Shown: piece after piece, positions 8,808-17,285 of the stretch
Layout: each line of letters opens with the position of its first letter
Numbering within the stretch: the stretch's first letter is position 1
DNA from: Anaerosalibacter sp. Marseille-P3206
Lineage (GTDB): Bacteria; Bacillota; Clostridia; Tissierellales; Sporanaerobacteraceae
Direction of reading: 5' to 3'
NCBI RefSeq assembly: GCF_900155565.1
Contig: NZ_FUHM01000002.1
Span: 310,001-374,000, forward strand
DNA length: 64,000 nucleotides
The notes under the pieces: model-generated
The model's database searches: none
The model's input: only the letters and a program-made list of their open reading frames with translations
Told to the model about the DNA's origin: nothing
Translations under genes and position numbers: made by a program

Positions 8808-9902
8808 ATGAAACTAGGTATCGTAGGACTACCAAATGTAGGAAAAAGTACTCTTTTTAATGCCCTTACAGCTGCAAAAGCAGATGCAGAAAATTACCCA
8901 TTTTGCACAATTGAACCTAATGTCGGCATAGTAGCAGTACCAGATAATAGATTAGATGAATTAGCAGAACTTGTTAATCCTGAAAAAATCACTCCTGCCA
9001 CTGTTGAATTTTTTGACATTGCAGGTCTTGTAAAAGGTGCAAGTAGTGGAGAAGGACTAGGAAACAAATTTCTTTCACATATTCGTGAAGTTGAAGCTAT
9101 CGTTCATGTAGTTAGATGTTTCCAAGATGAAAATGTAACCCATGTTGAAGGTGGTATAGATCCAATTAGAGATATTGATATTATTAACATTGAACTTATG
9201 TTAGCTGATTTAGATATTATAAGCAAAAGAATGACGAAAGTAGAAAAAAACATAAAAGCTGACAAAAGTTATATAACAGAATATGAATTGTTAAAGAAAA
9301 TAGAAAAGTCTATTTCTGATGGGAAATCACCAAGAAATCTAGAGCTTTCTGATGATGAATTAAGTATACTAAGAGATTTACATCTTCTATCTTTTAAACC
9401 TGTATTGTATGTATGTAATGTTTCTGAAGATGACTTAGTAGATAAGAACATGAACAATCCTCAAGTAAATAGGGTTAAGGAACATGCTAAACAAGAAAAT
9501 TCAGAAGCTATTGTAGTTTCTGCAAAAATAGAATCAGAAATATCTCAACTTGATAAAGATGAAAAAGAAATGTTTTTAGAAGAATTAAACCTTGAGGAAT
9601 CTGGTTTAGATAAACTAATAAAAGCTAGTTACAATCTGTTAGGCTTAATGAGTTTCTTAACTGCTGGTCCAAAAGAAGTAAGAGCATGGACTATCAAAAT
9701 AGGAACTAAAGCTCCTCAGGCTGCAGGCAAAATCCATACTGATATGGAACGAGGCTTCATAAGAGCAGAAGTCATTAATTATAAAGATTTGATCCAATGT
9801 GGTGGACATGTACACGCTAAAGAAAAAGGACTTATTCGTTCAGAAGGAAAAGATTATATTATGCAAGATGGAGATGTAGTAGTATTTAGATTTAATGTAT
9901 AA
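8808..9902 (+). CDS. ychF: Redox-regulated ATPase YchF (OLA1 family)
   Basis: YchF is a translation-associated P-loop protein that binds ATP rather than GTP. The sequence shows the Walker A loop GLPNVGKST (residues 7-15), G3 as DIAGLVKGAS, a coiled-coil helical insertion (about 130-200) and the C-terminal TGS domain (RAWTIKIGTKAPQAAGKIHTDMERGF, ending MQDGDVVVFRFNV). Length 364 is standard for the family. The gene stands alone on the plus strand with a clear promoter and an intrinsic terminator shared with deoC on the opposite strand. Confidence 0.96.
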   Translation: MKLGIVGLPNVGKSTLFNALTAAKADAENYPFCTIEPNVGIVAVPDNRLDELAELVNPEKITPATVEFFDIAGLVKGASSGEGLGNKFLSHIREVEAIVHVVRCFQDENVTHVEGGIDPIRDIDIINIELMLADLDIISKRMTKVEKNIKADKSYITEYELLKKIEKSISDGKSPRNLELSDDELSILRDLHLLSFKPVLYVCNVSEDDLVDKNMNNPQVNRVKEHAKQENSEAIVVSAKIESEISQLDKDEKEMFLEELNLEESGLDKLIKASYNLLGLMSFLTAGPKEVRAWTIKIGTKAPQAAGKIHTDMERGFIRAEVINYKDLIQCGGHVHAKEKGLIRSEGKDYIMQDGDVVVFRFNV

Positions 9903-9928
9903 AAGCCTAGGGTATCCTAGGCTTTTAT
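9901..9928. terminator. Bidirectional terminator between ychF and deoC
   Basis: AAAGCCTAGG and CCTAGGCTTTT form a 10-bp stem with a 4-nt loop, with T runs on both sides, so it can end ychF on the plus strand and deoC on the minus strand. Confidence 0.85.
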
Positions 9929-9948
9929 ATTAAAAAATGTCTATAGTT

Positions 9949-10605
9949 TTATTTGTCAATTGATTGTACTATTTTAACGGAAGCACTAGCTCCAAGTCTA
10001 CTTGCTCCAGCTTCAATCATTTTTATAGCTGTATCATAATCTCTTATCCCACCTGAAGCCTTGACTCCTAATCTATCTCCAACTGTTTTTCTCATCAATT
10101 TTACATCTTCTACAGTAGCACCACCTGTACTAAATCCTGTAGAAGTCTTCACAAAATCTGCTCCAGCTTCTTTTGAAAATTCACAGGCTTTTACTTTTTC
10201 GTCATTATCTAAAAGACAAGTCTCAATAATAACTTTTACTAAAGCTTTTCCTTTAGCTACATCAACTACTGCCTTTATATCTTCTTTAACTACATCATAT
10301 TTTTTACTCTTTAATGCACCAACATTTATAACCATGTCAAGTTCATCAGCACCATTTTTTATGGCTTCCATAGCTTCAAAAGCTTTTACTTCCTTTGGAG
10401 TACTTCCCAATGGGAAACCTATAACAGTAGCAATTTTAACATTGCTTCCCTCCAATTGTTCTTTAGCTAAATCTACATAATATGGATTTACACAAACTGA
10501 GTAAAAATCATTTTCCTTTGCCTCTATGCAAAGAGTTTTAATCCCTTCTTCTGTAGCATCTGGTTTTAAAAGAGTATGGTCTATCATTCTATTTAAATTT
10601 TTCAT
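9949..10605 (-). CDS. deoC: Deoxyribose-phosphate aldolase DeoC
   Basis: DeoC splits 2-deoxyribose-5-phosphate into glyceraldehyde-3-phosphate and acetaldehyde. Diagnostic segments are [12 protein letters not shown] at the start, [34 protein letters not shown] with the Schiff-base region [17 protein letters not shown], and [10 protein letters not shown]. The ATG at 10605 has GGAGG 6-7 nt upstream and gives 218 residues. It is 10-15 nt downstream of pduL, which suggests an operon; acetaldehyde from DeoC could enter the acetyl-CoA/acetyl-phosphate pool that PduL acts on, although no aldehyde dehydrogenase is present here. Confidence 0.95.
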   Translation of the reverse strand: MKNLNRMIDHTLLKPDATEEGIKTLCIEAKENDFYSVCVNPYYVDLAKEQLEGSNVKIATVIGFPLGSTPKEVKAFEAMEAIKNGADELDMVINVGALKSKKYDVVKEDIKAVVDVAKGKALVKVIIETCLLDNDEKVKACEFSKEAGADFVKTSTGFSTGGATVEDVKLMRKTVGDRLGVKASGGIRDYDTAIKMIEAGASRLGASASVKIVQSIDK

Positions 10606-10618
10606 CAAAATACCTCCA

Positions 10619-11191
10619 CTACTTAATTATTTCTACAATATTTCCATTCTTTAAGCCAGCAGCATTACCTTCTTCAATATCTACATGCATTTCTAATTTG
10701 TGTGCATCACCAACTCTTACTAATACATTTTGATAAGTTAAACCTCTGAATCCATCAACTTTTACACTTACTATATCTTGATCTTTAACTCCAAATTCTA
10801 CCGCTTCATCTGTATGCATATGGATATGTCTAGCTGCAACTATAACACCTTCTTTTAATTCTACTTCACCCTTAGGACCTATAATCTTAACACCTGGTGT
10901 TCCCTTTATATCTCCAGAATTTCTAACTACTGGGTCAACACCTAATGTAAATGCATCTGATACTGAAATTTCAACTTGAGTGCTCTTTCTAACTGGGCCT
11001 AACACTCTTATTCCTTCTATACTTCTTTTAGGTCCTACTATATCTACTTTTTCTTCTGCTGCAAATTGACCTGGTTGTGCTAAATCTTTCTTTTTAACTA
11101 ACTTGTAATCATTGCCAAACAGTATATTTAAATCTTCTTGAGATAAATGAATATGTCTGTTTGATATTCCTATTGGTAATTTTGTTTTCAT
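10619..11191 (-). CDS. pduL: Phosphate acyltransferase PduL
   Basis: PduL interconverts acyl-CoA and acyl-phosphate with a fold unrelated to Pta. Two similar halves are visible, each with a His-rich metal site: SNRHIHLS near the N-terminus and [17 protein letters not shown] in the second half. The start is taken at the ATG with GGGAGG 7 nt upstream (190 residues); an upstream ATG would add nine residues without a good site. No encapsulation peptide is obvious and no microcompartment shell genes are nearby, so it is probably the cytosolic acetate-forming type. Likely cotranscribed with deoC. Confidence 0.9.
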   Translation of the reverse strand: MKTKLPIGISNRHIHLSQEDLNILFGNDYKLVKKKDLAQPGQFAAEEKVDIVGPKRSIEGIRVLGPVRKSTQVEISVSDAFTLGVDPVVRNSGDIKGTPGVKIIGPKGEVELKEGVIVAARHIHMHTDEAVEFGVKDQDIVSVKVDGFRGLTYQNVLVRVGDAHKLEMHVDIEEGNAAGLKNGNIVEIIK

Positions 11192-11262
11192 GAAAACTCC
11201 TCCCTTGTACCTATGCACATTTTATGTGTCTTAATATTTTCTAAATAAATTATATGACTTTA

Positions 11263-12549
11263 TCAACTAAAAATCAAACTATTATAAAGAGTTTGGTAAA
11301 ATCCTGGAAAAGATATATTGACACAATCAGCATTATTTATTTGAGATTTTCCTTTTCCATTTAATGCAGCAATAGATAATGCCATAGCAATTCTATGATC
11401 CATATGACTATCTAAAATAGCTGGTTTTAAGCTTTCTCTGCCTTCTATTATTAATCCATCATCTAATTCGTCAATACCAACTCCCATTTTTCTTAACTCC
11501 GTTCTTATAGCTTTCAACCTATTAGTTTCTTTGTACTTTAACTCTTCTGCATTTCTTATTACAGTAGTGCCATCAGCAAGGGAAGCTGCAACGGCAAGTG
11601 CAGGTATTTCATCAATCAAACTGCTTATAATATCACCACCCACCTCTACAGCTTTTAACTTTGAGTACCTCACATTTATATCGCCAACTAACTCATTATT
11701 AAAACTCTTTAAATTTTCAACTTCAATATATCCACCCATTTTTTTTAGTACTTTTAAAAGCCCAATTCTTCCATCATTAAGACCTACATCTTTTAATTTG
11801 ATTTGTGAATTTTTCAAGGTAAGAGCAGCGATTATAAAATAAGCTGCTGAAGAAAAATCATTTGGTACAAAAACTCTCTTACCTTCTAATCTTTGAACAT
11901 CGTTAATAAAAATAATACTGTCTTTTTTATTAATATTTGCTCCAAAGTATTCAAGCATTCTCTCTGTATGATCCCTTGAAAATGCCTTTTCTACAATAGC
12001 TGTCTCGCCCTTTGAATAAAGAGAAGCAAAAAGAATTGCAGACTTTACCTGAGCACTAGATATAGGCATTTGATAGTGAATTCCACTTAAAATTTGGGTA
12101 GGATGTATTTGAAGAGGAGGATATTCATCTTTTATACCTTCTATAAGTCCGCCCATTTTTCTAAGTGGTTCTATTATTCTCTTCATTGGCCTTTTATTTA
12201 AAGAATCATCTCCTAAAAGAGTAGAAGAAAAATCTTGACCAATAAGTATTCCGCTTATAAGTCTCATAGTAGTTCCTGAATTACCACAATATAATGGCTT
12301 TTGGGAAGGTTTAAGACCATTTAATCCTACACCTTTCACTTCTATCATTCCATTTTTCGAAGTGATATTTACTCCCATATTTTTAAAACAATCTATAGTC
12401 GCCCAAGTATCTTCTGAAAAAAGAAAATTATCAATTTCAGTAATTCCCTCAGCTATTGAACCTATCATAATACTTCTATGAGATATTGATTTATCTCCTG
12501 GAACCACTATTTCACCCTTTAAACATGCATTTCTACCTTCAATAATCAT
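11263..12549 (-). CDS. aroA: 3-phosphoshikimate 1-carboxyvinyltransferase (EPSP synthase)
   Basis: AroA transfers the enolpyruvyl group of PEP to shikimate-3-phosphate. The signatures are VPGDKSISHRSIMIGSIAEG, CGNSGTTMRLISGIL, DSLNKRPMKRIIEPLRKMG and the C-terminal MDHRIAMALSIAAL. The ATG at 12549 overlaps the aroB stop by four bases (ATGA), a classical translational-coupling arrangement; this gives 428 residues. Third gene of the aroC-aroB-aroA unit; it is followed after about 70 nt by pduL on the same strand. Confidence 0.96.
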   Translation of the reverse strand: MIIEGRNACLKGEIVVPGDKSISHRSIMIGSIAEGITEIDNFLFSEDTWATIDCFKNMGVNITSKNGMIEVKGVGLNGLKPSQKPLYCGNSGTTMRLISGILIGQDFSSTLLGDDSLNKRPMKRIIEPLRKMGGLIEGIKDEYPPLQIHPTQILSGIHYQMPISSAQVKSAILFASLYSKGETAIVEKAFSRDHTERMLEYFGANINKKDSIIFINDVQRLEGKRVFVPNDFSSAAYFIIAALTLKNSQIKLKDVGLNDGRIGLLKVLKKMGGYIEVENLKSFNNELVGDINVRYSKLKAVEVGGDIISSLIDEIPALAVAASLADGTTVIRNAEELKYKETNRLKAIRTELRKMGVGIDELDDGLIIEGRESLKPAILDSHMDHRIAMALSIAALNGKGKSQINNADCVNISFPGFYQTLYNSLIFS

Positions 12550-13595
12550 AACCAATCACCCTTTAGTGAATTCTTTATTAAGCCAATATCTATATCATCA
12601 AAAATTTCAACTTCTCCCCGTCCAACTGGTAAAACAAATACTATATTACCATCTACGTTTTTCTTATCATGGGAAATAATATTTATGATTCGAGACAAGG
12701 AACTGTCCCCTGTCTCTATATTAGGTTTGTTTGGCATTAAATTGATTAAGTTGATTATTATTTCATTGAAATATTCATCATCTATTAAACCCATTTCTTT
12801 AGAGATATAAGTTTCATACATCATTCCCAATATTACAGCTTCACCATGATTATAAGTATTAAATCCAAATAAAGATTCGATACCATGGCCTATTGTATGT
12901 CCAAAGTTTAAGATTCTTCTGATTCCCAAATCTCTTTCATCCTTATTTACAACCTGGGATTTTATAGATACTGATTTTTTTACTATATTTAATAATACAT
13001 CTTCATCACAATCATAAATTCTTCTTGTATTTTTAGTAACATATTTTAAAAAATCATAATCTTTTATGATTCCATATTTAATAATTTCCCCTAATCCCGA
13101 TGTCAATTCTCTTTTATCTAATGTATTTAATAATTTAACATCTATAAAGTTTGCAATTGGAAAATAAAATGAACCAATCATATTTTTATATTTACCAAAG
13201 TCTAAACCAACTTTACCACCAATGCTACTATCAACTTGTGCTAAAAGTGTAGTTGGTATTTGAATATAGTCTACTCCTCTTAAATATGTTGAAGCAACAA
13301 ATCCTGAAATATCGCCAACTACGCCTCCTCCTAAACTGAGAATAGTTGTAGATCTGTCATATTTGTTTTCAATAAGATCCTCATATATATCTTCAACTAT
13401 ATCTAATGACTTACTTTTCTCACCTGGTTTTAATACATATACTCTCACATGGAAAGTGGATAAGTAAGAAATAAGGCTTTTTAAATGAATTTTAGCTACA
13501 TTTTCATCTGTAATAATATAAATACTTTTTTTATTGTATTTGTTTAGAAATTTTTGTAATTTTGAAAACAAATCTTTTCCTACTATTATTTCCAC
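12546..13595 (-). CDS. aroB: 3-dehydroquinate synthase
   Basis: AroB converts DAHP to 3-dehydroquinate with NAD and a divalent metal. The 349-residue protein shows LSLGGGVVGDISGFVASTYLRG, IPTTLLAQVDSSIGGKVGLDF and the metal-binding histidines in NFGHTIGHGIES and YNHGEAV. It overlaps aroA by four bases and begins 4 nt after aroC, so the three genes are tightly coupled. Other shikimate enzymes (aroF/aroG, aroD, aroE, aroK) are not in the window. Confidence 0.95.
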   Translation of the reverse strand: MEIIVGKDLFSKLQKFLNKYNKKSIYIITDENVAKIHLKSLISYLSTFHVRVYVLKPGEKSKSLDIVEDIYEDLIENKYDRSTTILSLGGGVVGDISGFVASTYLRGVDYIQIPTTLLAQVDSSIGGKVGLDFGKYKNMIGSFYFPIANFIDVKLLNTLDKRELTSGLGEIIKYGIIKDYDFLKYVTKNTRRIYDCDEDVLLNIVKKSVSIKSQVVNKDERDLGIRRILNFGHTIGHGIESLFGFNTYNHGEAVILGMMYETYISKEMGLIDDEYFNEIIINLINLMPNKPNIETGDSSLSRIINIISHDKKNVDGNIVFVLPVGRGEVEIFDDIDIGLIKNSLKGDWL

Positions 13596-13599
13596 ATTA

Positions 13600-14724
13600 T
13601 CACCTACTAAAAATATATTTCATATAGCTTTCATAGTTTTTCTTAACTTCTTCAATGCTATCTCCACCAAACTTATATAGAAATTCCTTAGCTAAGGTAA
13701 ATGCCAACATACTTTCACCTACTATACTTGCTGAAGGTACTGCACATACATCAGATCTTTCTACACGTGCTAATGAAGTTTCTTTTGTATCTATATCTAT
13801 ACTATTAAGTGGCTTTTTCAAAGTAGGTATTGGTTTCATTGTTGCTCTTACTACAATGTTTTCTCCATTAGAAATTCCTGCTTCTATTCCTCCAGCACTA
13901 TTTGTCTTTCTAGTATATTTTTTCCCATCATGAAATATTTCATCATGAACCTCTGAGCCATACAATTTCCCACACTCAAAACCTTTACCTATTTCTATAC
14001 CTTTAATCCCAGGTATACTCATTATTGACTGAGCAATTTTACCATCAAGCCTATTGTCCCAACTAATGTGACTACCTAAACCCACTGGCATATTAGTAGC
14101 TACTATCTCAAAAGTTCCACCAATAGTATCCCCTAATTCAATAGTTTCTTTAATTTTATCTACAATCTTCTTTTCTATATTCTGCTGTATAACTCTTACT
14201 GATGAATCATCTGCTTTCCTAAGTTCATCTATTGTAGCACCATCATATATTGTATAGTTAGACTCTATACCACCTATTTCAATTACATGACTATATATAT
14301 TTATATCAAAATTCTTTAAAAACAATTTGCAAATACTACCTATAGCAACTCTCATAGCTGTTTCCCTAGCACTAGCTCTTTCCAATATATTTCTTACATC
14401 AGATTGATTGTACTTAAGAACACCTGCTAAATCCCCATGACCTGGTCTAGGTCTTTTAATTTCATCTAATTCCTTTACATATCCTCTATTACTAAGCTCT
14501 ATACTTATTGGATTTCCTGTAGTCAATCCCTTGTTTACTCCTGACAATAGAACAATTTCATCACTTTCCATCTTCATTCTTTCACTTCTGCCAAATCCTT
14601 GTTGTCTCCTCTTAAGTTCATTGTTTATGTACTCTTCATCAAATACTAAATTTGCAGGAATTCCTTCAAGAATACCCAATAGTTTTTGTCCATGGGATTC
14701 TCCAGCAGTTAAAAACCGAATCAT
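13600..14724 (-). CDS. aroC: Chorismate synthase
   Basis: AroC makes chorismate from EPSP using reduced FMN. The protein begins IRFLTAGESHGQKLLGILEGIPA and contains RRQQGFGRSERMK, RPRPGHGDLAGVLKY, RASARETAMRVAIG and ERSDVCAVPSASIVGESMLA, all family signatures. The ATG at 14724 has AGGAGG 6 nt upstream; the more distal in-frame ATG overlaps the site. First gene of the aroC-aroB-aroA operon, with an extended -10 promoter just upstream. Confidence 0.95.
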   Translation of the reverse strand: MIRFLTAGESHGQKLLGILEGIPANLVFDEEYINNELKRRQQGFGRSERMKMESDEIVLLSGVNKGLTTGNPISIELSNRGYVKELDEIKRPRPGHGDLAGVLKYNQSDVRNILERASARETAMRVAIGSICKLFLKNFDINIYSHVIEIGGIESNYTIYDGATIDELRKADDSSVRVIQQNIEKKIVDKIKETIELGDTIGGTFEIVATNMPVGLGSHISWDNRLDGKIAQSIMSIPGIKGIEIGKGFECGKLYGSEVHDEIFHDGKKYTRKTNSAGGIEAGISNGENIVVRATMKPIPTLKKPLNSIDIDTKETSLARVERSDVCAVPSASIVGESMLAFTLAKEFLYKFGGDSIEEVKKNYESYMKYIFSR

Positions 14725-14756
14725 AAGCATCCTCCTAAATTAAATCTACTGTAAGC

Positions 14757-14765
14757 ATTATACCA
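14757..14765 (-). promoter_or_regulatory. Extended -10 promoter of aroCBA
   Basis: On the minus strand TGG precedes a perfect TATAAT, an extended -10 element, about 35 nt upstream of the aroC ATG. The -35 region is poor and lies inside the terminator of the flavoprotein gene. Confidence 0.45.
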
Positions 14766-14793
14766 AAAAACTTCTACCTATGAAGGTAGAAGT
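14766..14793 (-). terminator. Terminator of the flavoprotein gene
   Basis: AAACTTCTACCT pairs with AGGTAGAAGTTT on the minus strand and is followed by T residues. The last codons and stop of the gene form the 5' arm. Confidence 0.8.
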
Positions 14794-15367
14794 TTGAAAG
14801 TTTATCTATATTTTTACCTATATTGTATACTTCTTTTAATACATCATCTCTATCCCAAACTGGATTTTTATCACTTCCAGAGACAAAGTAGTTACCAAGA
14901 TACTTAGCATCTATAGATTTAAAGAAAAAATCCATAGTTCCTATACAGCTATTGAAATGATCATGGGAATAAGGTGCTCCACCAACAGATATAAATATTC
15001 CTGTCCTATTTTGGCCTTTTCTATATACTTCATTTAAAGAATATTTAAGAGAAAAGTATTTTTGACATCTATCAATAACCATTTTAGTAAAACTACTAAC
15101 AGTATTAAAATATAATGGTGAAGCAATAACAAATATATCTCCTTCATCAAATAAACTATATATTTCATCCATGTCATCTTTTATTATACACTTTCCTGTC
15201 TTTTCACAATAGCCACATGCCACACAAGGAGATATTTTCTTTTCTATTAAATTTATCTTCTCTACTGAATATCCATTTTCTAGAACTCCATTAGTAAACG
15301 TATCTAGCAACATATCTGTATTTTTATTTTTTCTAGGACTTCCCATAATAGAAATTACCTTTTTCAT
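14774..15367 (-). CDS. Iron-sulfur flavoprotein / NAD(P)H-dependent FMN reductase family
   Basis: The flavodoxin-like protein begins KKVISIMGSPRKNKNTDML, the phosphate-binding loop for FMN. Residues about 48-60 (CVACGYCEKTGKC) carry clustered cysteines like the iron-sulfur flavoproteins of anaerobes, which bind a [4Fe-4S] cluster; ASPLYFNTVSSFTKMVIDR is the second flavin-binding region. Its electron partners are unknown. The gene starts 9 nt after folT-1, so it should share that gene's THF riboswitch, an unexpected pairing. Confidence 0.8.
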   Translation of the reverse strand: MKKVISIMGSPRKNKNTDMLLDTFTNGVLENGYSVEKINLIEKKISPCVACGYCEKTGKCIIKDDMDEIYSLFDEGDIFVIASPLYFNTVSSFTKMVIDRCQKYFSLKYSLNEVYRKGQNRTGIFISVGGAPYSHDHFNSCIGTMDFFFKSIDAKYLGNYFVSGSDKNPVWDRDDVLKEVYNIGKNIDKLSNFYLHR

Positions 15368-15376
15368 AATAAACTC

Positions 15377-16138
15377 CTATTCTCTAACTGCATATTTGAA
15401 GTATTTCATAAATATAGAAATAATCATAGAATGCATTGGTATACTCACTATACTGCTTAGTAGCCTTCCAGGGAATAATATTAAAAATCCTTTTTTAAAC
15501 ATAATTGAAAGCCATAAAGTATTTAAGCCTAATGATACTATTATATATGAAATACTTACCATTAAAACTATCTTATCAAATGAAAAATAGCTTTTATTAT
15601 TTAATTTTCCCCTAAGGAATATTGGTAATAAGACTAATACTACAAATACTCCTATATATAACACCATGATTGGTATTGACAATAGATTGTCATACAAGTA
15701 AATACTTCCTTCCTTGATTGACAAAATATCTTGCGAAAAAAAACCTTTTATTAACCCACATATTAATAAGAATATGAGTAAAGAATTCGTAATACTATAA
15801 TCTCTCTCATTATCTACCTTTTTGAAATACATTGATATAAATCCTGGTATAACTCCCCACAAAATCGAACTTAGAGTAAAGCCAGGAAAATATGCTCCTT
15901 GTGGATTTACAACTACTCCTATTAAATCAGCAGCTAGTCCAGTTAATCCTCCTAATAATGGCCCAAACAACACGCCACTAAGCATAATAGGAGATTCACC
16001 AAAGCTAAGTCTCAAAGCTGGTAAACCTGCTAATGGTACCATTAAAAATAAAAATCTTGTAAAAATTATACTTAAAGCTGTTAAGAAACTAGCCATTACA
16101 AGTTTTCTTGTAGTAATATTACCTTTGTACTTTTCCAT
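15377..16138 (-). CDS. folT: ECF transporter S component, folate-specific type (FolT), long form
   Basis: The N-terminal half matches folate S components: LRLSFGESPIMLSGVLFGPLLGG, then NPQGAYFPGFTLSSILWGVIPGFI. This integral membrane subunit captures folate and works with a shared EcfA/A'/T module, which is not in the window. At 253 residues it is longer than the usual 165-180; about 80 extra residues lie in the middle and contain additional membrane segments. A very strong GGGGGGAGG site precedes the ATG. It is controlled by the THF riboswitch just upstream, which independently supports the substrate call. Confidence 0.85.
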   Translation of the reverse strand: MEKYKGNITTRKLVMASFLTALSIIFTRFLFLMVPLAGLPALRLSFGESPIMLSGVLFGPLLGGLTGLAADLIGVVVNPQGAYFPGFTLSSILWGVIPGFISMYFKKVDNERDYSITNSLLIFLLICGLIKGFFSQDILSIKEGSIYLYDNLLSIPIMVLYIGVFVVLVLLPIFLRGKLNNKSYFSFDKIVLMVSISYIIVSLGLNTLWLSIMFKKGFLILFPGRLLSSIVSIPMHSMIISIFMKYFKYAVRE

Positions 16139-16206
16139 ATTTACACCTCCCCCCTCTTACAGTGACAGTAACTGTCACACTAAAGAGAAGTTAGGCTCTT
16201 TAATGT
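16139..16206 (-). promoter_or_regulatory. Expression platform of the folT-1 THF riboswitch
   Basis: Between the aptamer and the start codon, the segment at 16183-16190 (CTTCTCTT on the minus strand) can pair with AAGAGGGG of the ribosome binding site (16151-16158), while an overlapping segment (16181-16187) can instead form a 7-bp hairpin with 16196-16202. A further hairpin GTGACAG/CTGTCAC sits between. The alternatives suggest control of translation; the switch logic is inferred. Confidence 0.5.
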
Positions 16207-16299
16207 ACAGCGGACGCAGTATAAAGTCGCAGATATTGTATCTTTCGTTTAAGGGCAACTTCCCATCCCTTAACACTTAACGCTTTATACCTACTCTGT
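16207..16299 (-). ncRNA. Tetrahydrofolate (THF) riboswitch aptamer, copy 1
   Basis: On the minus strand the order ACAG-AGTAG-GTATAAA-GCGTTAAGTG, a 7-bp P3 stem (TTAAGGG/CCCTTAA), ACGAAAG, TTTATAC-TGCGTCCG-CTGT reproduces the THF riboswitch consensus: P1 ACAG/CTGT, P2 GTATAAA/TTTATAC, conserved GCGTTAAGTG and the TGCRTCCG junction. The L3 loop and the junction can form the pseudoknot, with one mismatch. It precedes folT, the commonest THF riboswitch target. Covariance search with the THF model (RF01831) would be decisive. Confidence 0.92.
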
Positions 16300-16315
16300 C
16301 TTTATTCTCATATGC

Positions 16316-16344
16316 ATTATATATGATTCCTAAAACTTTGTAAA
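16316..16344 (-). promoter_or_regulatory. Sigma-A promoter of the folT-1 riboswitch unit
   Basis: TTTACA and a perfect TATAAT on the minus strand are separated by exactly 17 bp, about 15 bp before the riboswitch P1 stem. Confidence 0.75.
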
Positions 16345-16349
16345 CTATT

Positions 16350-17285
16350 TCAATCTCTCATCCTCATATTTAAAATATTAAATACTGTAATAGTAAAAGA
16401 TATAAGTCCCAATAACAATGCAATAATAGCCATTACTAAATAATATAATCTATATGTTGTTATTTTTGACAACATAAACATGCATAAGCTTAAAAGTAAA
16501 TAATTTTTTATTTTATTGCTTTTAAATATTCTCTCTTTTGATTTTAATAGTTTTCTTTTATTTTCAGCATGCCTGCTAAGTATATGTTCTTCTATTTCCT
16601 CTTTAGTCGGAAACAGATTTACCTCTTTTATTATATTTATCAAGTCATCAAAATCAAACAATATAATATTATTTACTGTTTGAAGTTTTATTTCATCTGC
16701 AAAATATGAACTAGTTAAAAATATTCCATTCTTAAGATTAGCTTTTTCTAAACTATGCTTAAAACTTTTAATATCTCTTTTTGTTACTCTTTCATCTTGT
16801 GAAAGTCTTATACATTTTATTCCTATCCCTTTTCCATTTAGCTCACCCACAAAATCTATATCGCTACTATCTAAGTAAGCAAGTTTTAGGGAATAATACG
16901 TTTCTAATATACTTTTAATATATTGAGCAAACTCATAATTAGTTTGGCAACTTATTTCTTTAATAATTCTCTTTTTACCCAAATCATCATTTATCTCTAT
17001 TATTTTAGTCATAAATCTATGTTTTTTAATATGATAACTAATATAAAGCAATCCAACAAAAACAAATATAGATAATATAATTGCAACTGAGACTTTTTTA
17101 AATACAAAATAAGTAAATAAAAAGAAAAATAAAGTAAAAATAATTTTTACAAATACATTATCTATTAAAACTGCATTATAACTTTTTCCATTCTTCATTT
17201 TTTTTAAATAATAATCTTTAATATTTTTATCTCTTCTGTTTTTATCCAAAGCACTTTTAATTTTAATCAAAGTATTTGTTTCCAA
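16350..17285 (-). CDS. Membrane protein with Mrr-like restriction endonuclease fold domain
   Basis: Two closely spaced membrane segments (about residues 48-85) are followed by a soluble domain (about 105-215) and another pair of membrane segments near the C-terminus (about 255-305). The soluble domain resembles Mrr_cat nuclease domains: an aspartate in SSDIDFVGEL, then GKGIGIKCIR with the conserved lysine, then ITxxDI-type helix and NGIFLTSSYFADE. The residue normally Glu/Gln before the Lys pair is Ile, so activity is uncertain. The start overlaps the preceding DUF1461 gene by 23 nt, implying coupled translation. Function unknown. Confidence 0.6.
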   Translation of the reverse strand: METNTLIKIKSALDKNRRDKNIKDYYLKKMKNGKSYNAVLIDNVFVKIIFTLFFFLFTYFVFKKVSVAIILSIFVFVGLLYISYHIKKHRFMTKIIEINDDLGKKRIIKEISCQTNYEFAQYIKSILETYYSLKLAYLDSSDIDFVGELNGKGIGIKCIRLSQDERVTKRDIKSFKHSLEKANLKNGIFLTSSYFADEIKLQTVNNIILFDFDDLINIIKEVNLFPTKEEIEEHILSRHAENKRKLLKSKERIFKSNKIKNYLLLSLCMFMLSKITTYRLYYLVMAIIALLLGLISFTITVFNILNMRMRD

